Shown piece by piece: positions 41,384-50,277 of a DNA stretch of 64,000 nucleotides. The first letter of the stretch is position 1. Each line of letters opens with the position of its first letter. The notes under the pieces were generated by a model, which worked only from the letters and a program-made list of their open reading frames with translations, was not told the origin of the DNA and ran no database searches. The stretch comes from Bartonella sp. ML69XJBT (GTDB lineage: Bacteria > Pseudomonadota > Alphaproteobacteria > Rhizobiales > Rhizobiaceae): positions 1 to 64,000 of the forward strand of contig NZ_JAQITB010000006.1 in NCBI RefSeq assembly GCF_028618515.1, read 5' to 3'. The position numbers were made by a program, and so were the translations under genes.

Positions 41384-43564
41384 CTAAAACTTTTGCATAA
41401 ACGACACTTTAAAATTACGACCAGGCTGGCTATAATAGTCTTTTGGTGTCGAACTATCACCCGAGGGAAGATCCGATATATTCCAATATTTTTTATTGAA
41501 AAGATTATAAACACCCGCTCTTATAATTGGCCCCTTTTCACCAAAAGGTTTCCACCAACTTGATACATCAACAACTTCATAGCCAGGAACTTTCTGATAG
41601 TCAGATTTTCCAGAAACTTTGTCACGTTTGGCTACTACAGTAAGTACAGCATCCGTTCCCCAAGTTTCTTGCCCATATCCTAAATTGATAACCGCTTTCA
41701 AAGGCGAAATTGAGTTAAGGTACTCATTTTTATCAAGATCTTTTCCTTGCGAATAAGAAAGAGAGAAGTTGCTATGGAAACCACTATAAAGAGCCAAATG
41801 TACCTTTGCTTCAGCACCCAAAATACGTACACGTGAACGATTCATATAATGTCGACGTGCAAACATAAAATCTTCTGATGGACCTATATCGATAGCATCT
41901 ATAAAGTCCTTATATTGATTAACAAAAGCACTGAGTGAACCACCAAAATTCGCATCTCCATACCGTAGTCCGACATCATACCCATTGCTTGTTTCCGCTT
42001 TAAGATCAGGATTTCCTTTTACATAATAAGCAGAAGGTTTGATATAAGAGACGTAAAGTTCTGAAACACGTGGTGCACGGAAAGCTTGTGCCCATTGAGC
42101 ATACAATGTTACTTGATTACGAACATCCCATTCTACGCGTAACTTAGGAGAAAAATGTGCCCCATTTCTTTCAGGAGGAAAAGGATCTGAAATGAGAGCT
42201 TTCTCATAAGAAGAAGTTTTTTGAGGGATATATTTATACCAATCGTAACGAACTCCAGGTGTTACACGGAAATGATTATCCGCAAAACCAATTTCATTTT
42301 CAAAAGCTAAACCAAAATTATAGCTATGCGTATCTGGTGAATCTGATCGGTTAGCAGGAACAAAGAGACATCCGCGTTCATTTTCTTTCAAATGACAATT
42401 ATCTTTGCCTAGCAAATAATGATGCCATTTTGATGACAAAGCATTTGTGGCAAGCTTTAATGTGTGGCTTACAGTACCAATATTGACTTGTTTGTGGGCA
42501 TCAACATTTAAACCATAATTAGTATTATTGACAAGATTATCCCTTAAATAGTCTCCTTTTGGAGCTCTAACACGAACGCCAGTCGTAATATCATTATTTG
42601 ATTGTTTTAGCCAATAAAGTTTCCCATGAAATGCATCAAAAAACGTATCCCCATTGCCATTGTAATTATAAGACAAAGAAAGACGTTCACGATGTTTATT
42701 GTCTTGTTCATAAGCAGAACCTGGAACATACCTTTTGCCTATATTTAATAAATGGGTGTTTCTATTATAATGAAAGCGTTCGGCTGTAAAACCAAGTCTA
42801 TGATTGTCATTAAAGTATTGATGAACTTTAAAAAGGAAATTATTTTGGTCAAAATCAGTGGGATTTTTACGTGTGCGCTCATCATATCCCCCGACGGTCC
42901 CCATATTTTTGCGTTCATGACCTTTTGTATAAGAACCTTGGAAAAGCAAAAATGTTTGATAATTACGTACAGCAAAAGCTTGATTCACACGCCAACTATT
43001 ATTAACAGAATCATAACCGCCCTTTACAAGACTACCCCAATTCTTTTCTTCAGTAATAAGATCTTCAGGATTAAGGGTACGCAAAGCGACAACCCCTCCC
43101 AGAGCACCAGATCCATAAAGACTAGAATCTGATCCTTGAATAATATCAAATGCGGAAAGAGCGCTAAAATCAAACGTTGTATTTCCACTACTTCCACGAT
43201 TTTTACGCAATATATCATCAAGCCATGGAACAACAATACCATCCATTGTGGTAAGCACACGCTGTGCATCTAAACCACGAAGCACAAAACTATTCTTATC
43301 TGTGTTGTAAGTGATAGACGGATCAAGACGACTAATATCATGAACATCACTTATTTGTTTTCCATTAATATCCTTAGCGGTGTTACGACTGGTCAGAATA
43401 CTTACTGAATCCGAAGCGTCTTTTTTCCCTTTAATAACAATTGGTTTAAGCTCAATCAGATCATTTTTATTGCTGTTTTGTGCAAAAACAAATGAAGGGA
43501 TACAGACCGACAATGCACTTAAAATTATGCAGCTCTTATGGATATTTTTTCGTCTTATTCGCAT
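41384..43564 (-). CDS. hutA: TonB-dependent heme receptor HutA
   Basis: 726 residues: signal peptide ending at FVFAQ (about residue 29), a TonB box-like ELKPIVIKG, a plug domain (about 50-165; VLRGLDAQRVLTTMDGIVVP, GSDSSLYGSGALGGVVALRT) and a 22-strand barrel ending in phenylalanine (FKVSFMQKF). The QAFRAPRVSELY and GNPDLKAETS motifs are the FRAP and NPDL boxes of heme receptors. It brings heme across the outer membrane using energy from TonB, encoded divergently. Confidence 0.95.
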   Translation of the reverse strand: MRIRRKNIHKSCIILSALSVCIPSFVFAQNSNKNDLIELKPIVIKGKKDASDSVSILTSRNTAKDINGKQISDVHDISRLDPSITYNTDKNSFVLRGLDAQRVLTTMDGIVVPWLDDILRKNRGSSGNTTFDFSALSAFDIIQGSDSSLYGSGALGGVVALRTLNPEDLITEEKNWGSLVKGGYDSVNNSWRVNQAFAVRNYQTFLLFQGSYTKGHERKNMGTVGGYDERTRKNPTDFDQNNFLFKVHQYFNDNHRLGFTAERFHYNRNTHLLNIGKRYVPGSAYEQDNKHRERLSLSYNYNGNGDTFFDAFHGKLYWLKQSNNDITTGVRVRAPKGDYLRDNLVNNTNYGLNVDAHKQVNIGTVSHTLKLATNALSSKWHHYLLGKDNCHLKENERGCLFVPANRSDSPDTHSYNFGLAFENEIGFADNHFRVTPGVRYDWYKYIPQKTSSYEKALISDPFPPERNGAHFSPKLRVEWDVRNQVTLYAQWAQAFRAPRVSELYVSYIKPSAYYVKGNPDLKAETSNGYDVGLRYGDANFGGSLSAFVNQYKDFIDAIDIGPSEDFMFARRHYMNRSRVRILGAEAKVHLALYSGFHSNFSLSYSQGKDLDKNEYLNSISPLKAVINLGYGQETWGTDAVLTVVAKRDKVSGKSDYQKVPGYEVVDVSSWWKPFGEKGPIIRAGVYNLFNKKYWNISDLPSGDSSTPKDYYSQPGRNFKVSFMQKF

Positions 43565-43808
43565 AACACATCATAACCTTTTCTTAAAACGACCCCTCTC
43601 TGGTTTGAAACTTCACATACAAAAACGCTTGACTTACCGATAACAAATTAGCCTGTCAAGCAAGAGTGATTTGACTTCAGCACAAAACCACGGTGAAACC
43701 ATATTAAACATGACAAAATCAGTCAAGAAAAAAAGTTGCAATTTCAAAAGAGCCTGTTTTAATGAAGGTAATACCGATATTAAGTTTAAATTATCAGCGG
43801 AAGAAACA
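43565..43808. promoter_or_regulatory. Divergent hutA/tonB control region
   Basis: The region must hold promoters for both genes. GCTTGAC (43627-43633) and GTCAAGC (43655-43661) form an inverted pair 21 bases apart; each contains TTGAC, so they may be opposed -35 elements or the two arms of an operator. Iron/heme regulators (Fur, Irr, RirA) are the obvious candidates, but I see no established consensus. Confidence 0.4.
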
Positions 43809-44606
43809 ATGATTTTTACAAATACAAGGCAGTTATTAACTCTTTGGATTGGTGGGTTTATTTGCGCCTTTTCTTTGCATATGGCATTGGGAGCACAGTT
43901 TTACTTTTGCGATACTGGTGTGGGGAAGGGTATGCTCTCACTCCCGATTATGCTGACGTTTGTTCAAGAGCCTCTTTATTCCGATATTGAAACGGATTCG
44001 CTAGATATTGATACAGATCTATCGAATGTTAGCACAGAGCCAGAAGAGTTGTCGTCTGATTTGTCAGAGCAGGAGTTAGAAATATTACAGGAGTCAGAAA
44101 CATTAGAAGAAGTAGATGAGGTTCAACCGGAAGAGCTTCAGCATACTCTAGAAAAGGATGATTTTACGGTTCTCAAATCTTTGGAGGAGCCTTTACCTCA
44201 AAAAGGTGAGCATAAAGCGCATGATAAAAAAGCAATACCACAAAAGGCGGTGGTAAAACAGCCCGCTGTGAAGGCTATCAGCGCGTCTATCGCTGCTCAG
44301 GGCGGTGATACAACAGCGCGTGCAGATGCATTGTTAAGAGAGTGGTTGACAAAGGTACAGGCACAATTAGAAAAGCAAAAAAGTTACGTTGTAGGACAGC
44401 GTATCAGTCGTACAAAAGGGACAGTGACATTAGAATTTAGAGTGCATGAACAGGGAAGTGTTTTTTCGAGTCGTGTTGTCGCTTCTGCAGGTGATCCAGA
44501 ACTTGATCGATTAGCGATGAAAGCACTTCAGCGTGTAGGCTCTTTTCCTCCTCCCCCTCCATCAAAAGTGAACAAAATTATAAGAGTGTCATTGATATTT
44601 AACTGA
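43809..44606 (+). CDS. tonB: TonB-family energy transducer for heme uptake
   Basis: 265 residues from the ATG at 43809, chosen for GGAAG eight bases upstream; the frame is open back to 43671. An N-terminal transmembrane helix contains the SxxxH-like SLHMALGAQ, and the C-terminal domain (about 180-265; GTVTLEFRVHEQGSVFSSRV, then DPELDRLAMKALQRVGSFPP) is a TonB domain. The linker is unusual: about 60 residues rich in Glu, Asp, Ser and Leu with few prolines, where TonB normally has a Pro-Lys/Pro-Glu rod. It is divergent from hutA. Confidence 0.88.
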   Translation: MIFTNTRQLLTLWIGGFICAFSLHMALGAQFYFCDTGVGKGMLSLPIMLTFVQEPLYSDIETDSLDIDTDLSNVSTEPEELSSDLSEQELEILQESETLEEVDEVQPEELQHTLEKDDFTVLKSLEEPLPQKGEHKAHDKKAIPQKAVVKQPAVKAISASIAAQGGDTTARADALLREWLTKVQAQLEKQKSYVVGQRISRTKGTVTLEFRVHEQGSVFSSRVVASAGDPELDRLAMKALQRVGSFPPPPPSKVNKIIRVSLIFN

Positions 44607-44725
44607 TTTTCAAGGAAAGTGGGTTAATTCTCTTCATACCTTATGTTATAATTGCTACAATATTGTAACATATATGATGAAAAACGAGAGTAAGCAGTTT
44701 TGGGGCAAATTGGAGTTATTTCATT

Positions 44726-46831
44726 TCATCGGCCGGAAAGAAGATAGGCTTTTATGTCTGTTTTTCCCGTCAGCCTGGCTTTGTAAACCCCATAATTTTC
44801 CATGACACGCATGACGTAATTACGTGTTTCTGTATAGGGAATGCGTTCAATCCAGTCGATAACTTTATCAAGGGATTGCCCCCGAGGATCACCATAACGT
44901 TTTATCCATTCATCAACACGACGGGAGCCTGCATTATAACCGATAAGAGTGAGTATATAGGATCCATTAAAACGTTCCAATTGTTCATTGAGAAAATAGC
45001 CCCCTAATATAGCGTTATAACTGGCATCACTGCTCAATTTTTTGGGTGACCATATAATTGAATACTTCTTTGCAAGTGTTTTTGCTGTGGTCGGCAGCAA
45101 TTGAAGTATACCTTGTGCGCCTGCTTTTGATATGGCAGTTGGATTAAATTCACTTTCTTGACGTGCAATGGCATAAACAAGCGCTTGTTCTGCACCAGAA
45201 ACCTTAGCAGAGGTTGGTATAGCACCTATAGGATGGGAAAGTGCACCAACATTTTTCCCTTGATAAACAGCCGTTTTCCCGATTTTGAGGCTGGTATAAT
45301 AGTCACCATTTTTTTCAGCCATCACAGCCAGAAGAGCTAACTCTCCAGGACTTTCTATTTTTTTACCAAGTTCTCTATAAAAGAATTTAGCTAAATGAGC
45401 ATAGCCTGCTTCTTCAAGACGTTGAATTGCTTTAATAGCTTCTCGTGCACTAAAACGTTGTCGTTCAGTAGCTGTTGGCTTGGGAAAAGAAATGTCAAGC
45501 TTTTTTTGATTAAGCCATGAGGCTGCTAATTGACCATAATAAGTTGCCCCAAAATGTGCAGCACGATGAAAATAACTCTGGGCATTTTTATGTTCACCTA
45601 GGGTTTCTGCTGCTCGTCCCATCCAATAGTAGCCACGGGATACTGAAAGAGGTGCAGAAGATAATTGAGGAATACGTGAAAAATGGTGCATTGCCAATTT
45701 AGGATTGTGAAGAAACCTTAGTGCATACCACCCTGCATGAAATTCAGCATCCACTGTCAATAAAGATGTCATACCATGATGCATAGTAACGAGTTGATAA
45801 GCGATTTGAGGTTTGTTTAAATCAAGCATTTCTCGAGAAAGGGCGCGTTGCTCTTTCCATAATGCTTGAGAGTTCATCAGGTTTAATGCATTCTTTGATA
45901 TTCTCATCATAAGTGTTGCAGCTATATCATATTGTCCAGTTCGTCTAAGATGGCGAATTTGAGCAAATTGTAAAAGAGGGTCTTTTTGCCATGCTCTCTC
46001 CACAGCGCGTAATTTTTGCGTGGCTTTAGGATCATTTTTTTCAACGGCTACAAAAGCATTAAAAAGAGATTGAGCACGAGCTAATTTTGCAACACGCTCT
46101 GCTGAATCAAAGCGATGAGCATAAAGCATAAATTGCATACGTTTTAAATGATCGATAGGTTTTAGCACAACACTGGCATTTTTAAGAATCAGCTCTTCTT
46201 CTTTTGCATTGAGTTTTGTGTTATGCCACCATGGGGCAATAATTTGTCGCGCACGAGTGCTTTGTCCAGTTGCAATAAGCGCTTTAGCAAACCGAGCCAT
46301 GCCTTGTGCTGTTAAGGGGGGATGATGAGCAAATTTTTGAAGGATGGCGTGGGTGAAATTATTTTCATTAATAAAAGCACGTTCAGCATTACGTTGCATA
46401 ATATCTATACTAGGCCATCCTTTTAGCTCTTTTATTGCATTGAATATTTCAGAGCTTGGTATATTGGCTTGACCTGATATAGCGATCGCCCATGTCATAA
46501 TATGACGATCAAGGCTATTCTTTACCAGTGAATTACGCAGATTTATTGTTTTTGCAATATTATTGTTTAAAAGTGCATCTAAACCAGCTTTAAGTTGTTG
46601 AAGATTAGAATTATTATTAGGCGCAGGAAAATTATGGGGTGCCGTGTGTAATTGTCTAAGAGGTTTTGCATTTTCTTTTTTGGAAACAAAGGGGGTGGGG
46701 CGCCCCAAAGGGATTGGTACTTTTCTATGCAAAAGGGGTGTTTGTGCCCATACACTTGAAAATGAAACAGTGGTTGCCAGTATAAGTACAGTAAAGGTCT
46801 GTAAAAAAAAGAGGGCAAAAAGGGTACGCAT
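44726..46831 (-). CDS. slt: Soluble lytic murein transglycosylase
   Basis: 701 residues from the ATG at 46831, which opens a signal peptide (MRTLFALFFLQTFTVLILAT, cleavage expected near VWAQ); the frame extends to 46909 without a ribosome binding site. A long helical superhelix (about 60-500) is followed by the lysozyme-like domain: ARQESEFNP with catalytic Glu559, SKAGAQGILQLLPTTAKTLA and LTLIGYNAGSRRVDEWI. It cleaves peptidoglycan to anhydromuropeptides in the periplasm. Divergent from dapA. Confidence 0.93.
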   Translation of the reverse strand: MRTLFALFFLQTFTVLILATTVSFSSVWAQTPLLHRKVPIPLGRPTPFVSKKENAKPLRQLHTAPHNFPAPNNNSNLQQLKAGLDALLNNNIAKTINLRNSLVKNSLDRHIMTWAIAISGQANIPSSEIFNAIKELKGWPSIDIMQRNAERAFINENNFTHAILQKFAHHPPLTAQGMARFAKALIATGQSTRARQIIAPWWHNTKLNAKEEELILKNASVVLKPIDHLKRMQFMLYAHRFDSAERVAKLARAQSLFNAFVAVEKNDPKATQKLRAVERAWQKDPLLQFAQIRHLRRTGQYDIAATLMMRISKNALNLMNSQALWKEQRALSREMLDLNKPQIAYQLVTMHHGMTSLLTVDAEFHAGWYALRFLHNPKLAMHHFSRIPQLSSAPLSVSRGYYWMGRAAETLGEHKNAQSYFHRAAHFGATYYGQLAASWLNQKKLDISFPKPTATERQRFSAREAIKAIQRLEEAGYAHLAKFFYRELGKKIESPGELALLAVMAEKNGDYYTSLKIGKTAVYQGKNVGALSHPIGAIPTSAKVSGAEQALVYAIARQESEFNPTAISKAGAQGILQLLPTTAKTLAKKYSIIWSPKKLSSDASYNAILGGYFLNEQLERFNGSYILTLIGYNAGSRRVDEWIKRYGDPRGQSLDKVIDWIERIPYTETRNYVMRVMENYGVYKARLTGKTDIKAYLLSGR

Positions 46832-47080
46832 AAAGAAAAAACCTTGAAACCTTGTTTTTGAGAAACGCTCAAGATTTTTAGAAGAGAAGCGTGAAAAACG
46901 AGTTAACATAGGCTGATCTTTTATAGAGGTATCAGAATTGAAGAAGATACATATTAAACCGAGTGAGCGCTATTGTGAAATTCATCTTGCTTCAATAACA
47001 GAGCCAGATTATGTTCTATCATGGGATAATTTAAAAAGGCTATTCAAAAAATAACAAGAGAACATGAGAGGGAGTTTATC

Positions 47081-47965
47081 ATGCTCAAGGGAGCCGTAAC
47101 TGCGCTTATCACACCGTTTGATGATAACGGCGCTATTGATGAGAAAGCATTTTGCAATTTTGTTGAGTGGCAGATTGTACAAGGTATTAATGGTGTAAGT
47201 CCTGTTGGAACAACCGGTGAATCGCCGACTTTAAGTCATGAAGAACACAAAAGGGTTATAGAATTATGTGTTGAACAGGTTGCTAAGCGTGTTCCTGTTG
47301 TAGCGGGAGCAGGATCAAACAGTACCAGTGAAGCTGTAGAGCTTGCGCAACATGCTGAGAAAGCGGGTGCAGATGCTGTTTTGGTTGTCACTCCTTATTA
47401 TAACCGGCCTAATCAGGTTGGTTTGTACACGCATTTTTCTTCCATTGCGAAGGCTATTTCTATACCTATTATAATTTATAATATTCCTGGTCGTTCTGTT
47501 ATCGATATGAGCGTGGAAACGATGAGAGATCTGTGCCAAGATTTTAAAAATATCATTGGTGTCAAAGATGCGACGAGCAAAATTGAACGTGTGAGTGAAC
47601 AACGAGAAAAATGTGGTAAAGACTTTATACAGCTTTCTGGTGATGATTGTACAGCATTAGGTTTTAATGCACATGGGGGGGTAGGGTGTATTTCGGTTTC
47701 TTCCAATGTTGCTCCAAAGCTGTGTGCAGAGCTTCATGCGGCTTGTTTGCGTGGTGATTATGAGACAGCACGCGAATTAAATGATCGGCTCATGCCTCTC
47801 AATCGTGCAGTATTTATTGAACCAAGTCCTGCCGGTATTAAATATGCTGCTGCAAAATTAGGGATTTGTGGTAGCATAGTTCGTTCACCGATTGTTCCAC
47901 TTGCCGATACCACAAAGAAGATTATTGATGCAGCTTTACAACATGCAGGTTTGCTTAAAGAATAA
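47081..47965 (+). CDS. dapA: 4-hydroxy-tetrahydrodipicolinate synthase
   Basis: 294 residues. It condenses pyruvate and aspartate semialdehyde in lysine/diaminopimelate synthesis. The (beta/alpha)8 features are complete: [25 protein letters not shown] with the catalytic tyrosine, [14 protein letters not shown] and the Schiff-base lysine in [23 protein letters not shown] precedes the ATG. It is followed after nine bases by smpB, as in other Rhizobiales. Confidence 0.96.
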   Translation: MLKGAVTALITPFDDNGAIDEKAFCNFVEWQIVQGINGVSPVGTTGESPTLSHEEHKRVIELCVEQVAKRVPVVAGAGSNSTSEAVELAQHAEKAGADAVLVVTPYYNRPNQVGLYTHFSSIAKAISIPIIIYNIPGRSVIDMSVETMRDLCQDFKNIIGVKDATSKIERVSEQREKCGKDFIQLSGDDCTALGFNAHGGVGCISVSSNVAPKLCAELHAACLRGDYETARELNDRLMPLNRAVFIEPSPAGIKYAAAKLGICGSIVRSPIVPLADTTKKIIDAALQHAGLLKE

Positions 47966-47974
47966 AGTGTAGCC

Positions 47975-48451
47975 ATGAACAAAAAAAAGAACGCGCCAGT
48001 ACGAAAAATAATTGCTGATAATCGTAAAGCTCGTTTTCATTATGAAATTCTCGATAATCTTGAGGCTGGTCTGGTATTACAGGGAGCAGAGGTAAAGTCT
48101 TTGCGTTCTAACCATGCCAATATTGCTGAAAGTTATGCGAGCTTTGAAAATGGAGAATTATGGTTAGTAAACAGCTATATTCCTGAATATACGCAAGCTA
48201 ATCGTTTTAATCATGAGCCTCGTCGTTTGCGTAAATTATTAATTTCAAGACGTGAAATGGCACGTTTTTTTAACGCAACTTCTCGTGAAGGAATGACACT
48301 TGTTCCTCTCAAACTCTATTTTAATGAAAAAGGACGTGCTAAGTTAGAAATTGCTCTGGCACGTGGAAAAAAACTTCATGATAAACGCGAGACAGAGAAA
48401 AAACGGGATTGGGGACGTGAAAAAGCAAGACTTTTAAAAAGCTATGGATAA
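47975..48451 (+). CDS. smpB: SsrA-binding protein SmpB
   Basis: 158 residues. SmpB binds tmRNA and delivers it to stalled ribosomes. The OB-fold signature [39 protein letters not shown] and the basic C-terminal tail ([20 protein letters not shown]) are all typical. It is co-directional with dapA. Confidence 0.97.
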   Translation: MNKKKNAPVRKIIADNRKARFHYEILDNLEAGLVLQGAEVKSLRSNHANIAESYASFENGELWLVNSYIPEYTQANRFNHEPRRLRKLLISRREMARFFNATSREGMTLVPLKLYFNEKGRAKLEIALARGKKLHDKRETEKKRDWGREKARLLKSYG

Positions 48452-48495
48452 CAGATTTGTTTGTATATTCTTTTTGTAGCATGACGAAAGAGATT

Positions 48496-49164
48496 TCAGC
48501 ATTGATCCAGATATGTTCTTACTGCTTCGAAAACCTGATGGAACATAGCATCCGTTAAGCGACCAGTGTTGGTATTATAGCGTGAACAATGATAGCTTGA
48601 AAAAATGCGCAATCTACCAATGTTGTTTATTTCTCCATGTCCAAAGGGATGAGCTAGAATTTTTGCATTAAGGGCACGAAGTGTTGAGTGGTGTGCAATG
48701 GTACCAAGGGTGATAACAGCTTTAAGCTTGGGAAGATTTGTTAAAAGAGGTGAAAAGAAATATCGGCACGTATTAATTTCTTCACCAGTAGGTTTGTTTT
48801 CTGGTGGAACACAACGAACTGAGTTAACAATTGCTGCATCAATTAATTCAAGACTGTCATCGGCTCTTTCTTCAAAGTCTCCTTGGGCAAAACCAAATTT
48901 TTTCAAAGTGGAATAAAGCAAATGTCCAGCATAATCGCCAGTAAACGGGCGTCCAGTTCGATTTGCTCCACGTAATCCAGGAGCAAGACCAACAATGAGA
49001 AGGCGCGTTGTAGCAGCACCTTTATAAGGAAAGAATGGACGCACCGGTGCATTATGCCAGCTTGGTTCTTTTATGCGCCAGTCAGAGATGAATTTATGCA
49101 AGCGTGGGCATAAATTGCAATTTTGTGGCGGTTCTGGGCACAGCAATGTTGATTGACAATTCAT
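48496..49164 (-). CDS. Uracil-DNA glycosylase, family 5 (UdgB-like)
   Basis: 222 residues. The family 5 motif LIVGLAPGLRGANRTGRPFT (in place of the family 4 GEAPG) and the second motif region SSYHCSRYNTNTGRLT are present. Cysteines CNLCPRLHKF and C-RYFFSPLL fit the iron-sulfur ligands. Such enzymes remove uracil and some deaminated purines. It is convergent with smpB. It is the second uracil-DNA glycosylase in this window, from a different family. Confidence 0.88.
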   Translation of the reverse strand: MNCQSTLLCPEPPQNCNLCPRLHKFISDWRIKEPSWHNAPVRPFFPYKGAATTRLLIVGLAPGLRGANRTGRPFTGDYAGHLLYSTLKKFGFAQGDFEERADDSLELIDAAIVNSVRCVPPENKPTGEEINTCRYFFSPLLTNLPKLKAVITLGTIAHHSTLRALNAKILAHPFGHGEINNIGRLRIFSSYHCSRYNTNTGRLTDAMFHQVFEAVRTYLDQC

Positions 49165-49747
49165 AGGGAGCTATTCATCACTTTTTATAAAAATTCTTTT
49201 GAGTTATTTATAAGGTATATGACGGATCTTATCTTTGTGAACAACTATAATGAATACAAATGCATGATTTAATAACAAACTTGAATATGAAATCTTGCTT
49301 CTAGCTTTCAAAGAGTCATAATCATTTAAGTGATTTATCCGATAAATAAGAGAGGGATAAATACGACGCGAATGGAATAAAAGTTCAGTTTTTAATGAAT
49401 ACATTATTATGATGTATAAAGACAACTATCATGAGAGCAAAAGACTTTTAATAATTTGAATGGCTCGTATAATTCTAAAAGATGTACTCCCAAAAGGAGA
49501 GAATCATTTGAACAAACAAGTATAGTTTTTGTTTGAAACCAGCATTCTTTAAGTTTCTTATTCTAAAATGATACTTATAACAAAGTTAGAGAGGTTGTGC
49601 ATTTTTATAAAGCTTTCAAGAAGTTTTAAATGAGCTCTTTGAGCAAAAAATATGAAAACCTGCATTGTTTTTCTTGTGTTTTATTTTGTTTATTGTATAT
49701 ACTGTATACACATTATGAAGTTTTTTAATATTAAGAAAGAAGCATAA
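49165..49747. other. Intergenic between udgB and rpoZ
   Basis: About 580 AT-rich bases between divergent genes. A minus-strand frame (49204-49425) has poor composition and I do not call it. The rpoZ promoter should lie near 49650-49730, where TGTATATACTGTATACACA forms a dyad (49694-49712 or so). Confidence 0.4.
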
Positions 49748-50146
49748 ATGGCCCGCGTAACAGTAGAAGATTGTGTTGATAAAGTCGATAATCGCTTTGA
49801 GCTGGTGCTTTTAGCTGGGCATAGGGCACGTCAGATTTCACAGGGTGCACAAATTACGGTTGATCGTGATAATGATAAAAATCCAGTGGTTGCTTTACGT
49901 GAAATAGCAGACGAGACATTATCGCCTGCCGATTTGAAAGAAGATCTTATTCATTCATTGCAAAAGCATGTGGAAGTGGATGAGCCAGAAATGGCGAGTG
50001 AGTTTATTACGCATTCGGGTGAAGCTGAGAGTATTTTTGGAGCCTCAATGGAGGAAGAGGGGAATTCATTCGACCATATGTCTGAAGAAGAGCTTCTAGC
50101 GGGCATTGAAGGTTTGGTTGTTCCAGAGAAGAGTGACGATTATTAA
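49748..50146 (+). CDS. rpoZ: DNA-directed RNA polymerase omega subunit
   Basis: 132 residues, the alphaproteobacterial length. The N-terminal omega fold is clear: [29 protein letters not shown], and the [13 protein letters not shown] segment. The C-terminal acidic extension is usual in Rhizobiales. It is followed by the (p)ppGpp synthetase gene, the conserved order; omega is part of the ppGpp binding site. Confidence 0.96.
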   Translation: MARVTVEDCVDKVDNRFELVLLAGHRARQISQGAQITVDRDNDKNPVVALREIADETLSPADLKEDLIHSLQKHVEVDEPEMASEFITHSGEAESIFGASMEEEGNSFDHMSEEELLAGIEGLVVPEKSDDY

Positions 50147-50277
50147 TTGCGGCAGTTTGTATTACAAAAGCAAATATACTTGTGTCATGCGGTAGCGGTT
50201 ATTTTTCTTGTCTTTTATTGACAGAATATTCATATTCAATAAGGATTAAATTGTGAAAATATAAAGGATATACTCGT

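Noticed and set aside
43671-43808. Extended N-terminus for tonB from the TTG at 43671
   Set aside because: The added 46 residues are basic and not TonB-like, while ATG 43809 has GGAAG and opens the membrane helix directly.
49204-49425. Seventy-three-residue minus-strand frame before rpoZ
   Set aside because: No ribosome binding site, no recognisable domain, and the region looks like ordinary AT-rich spacer.
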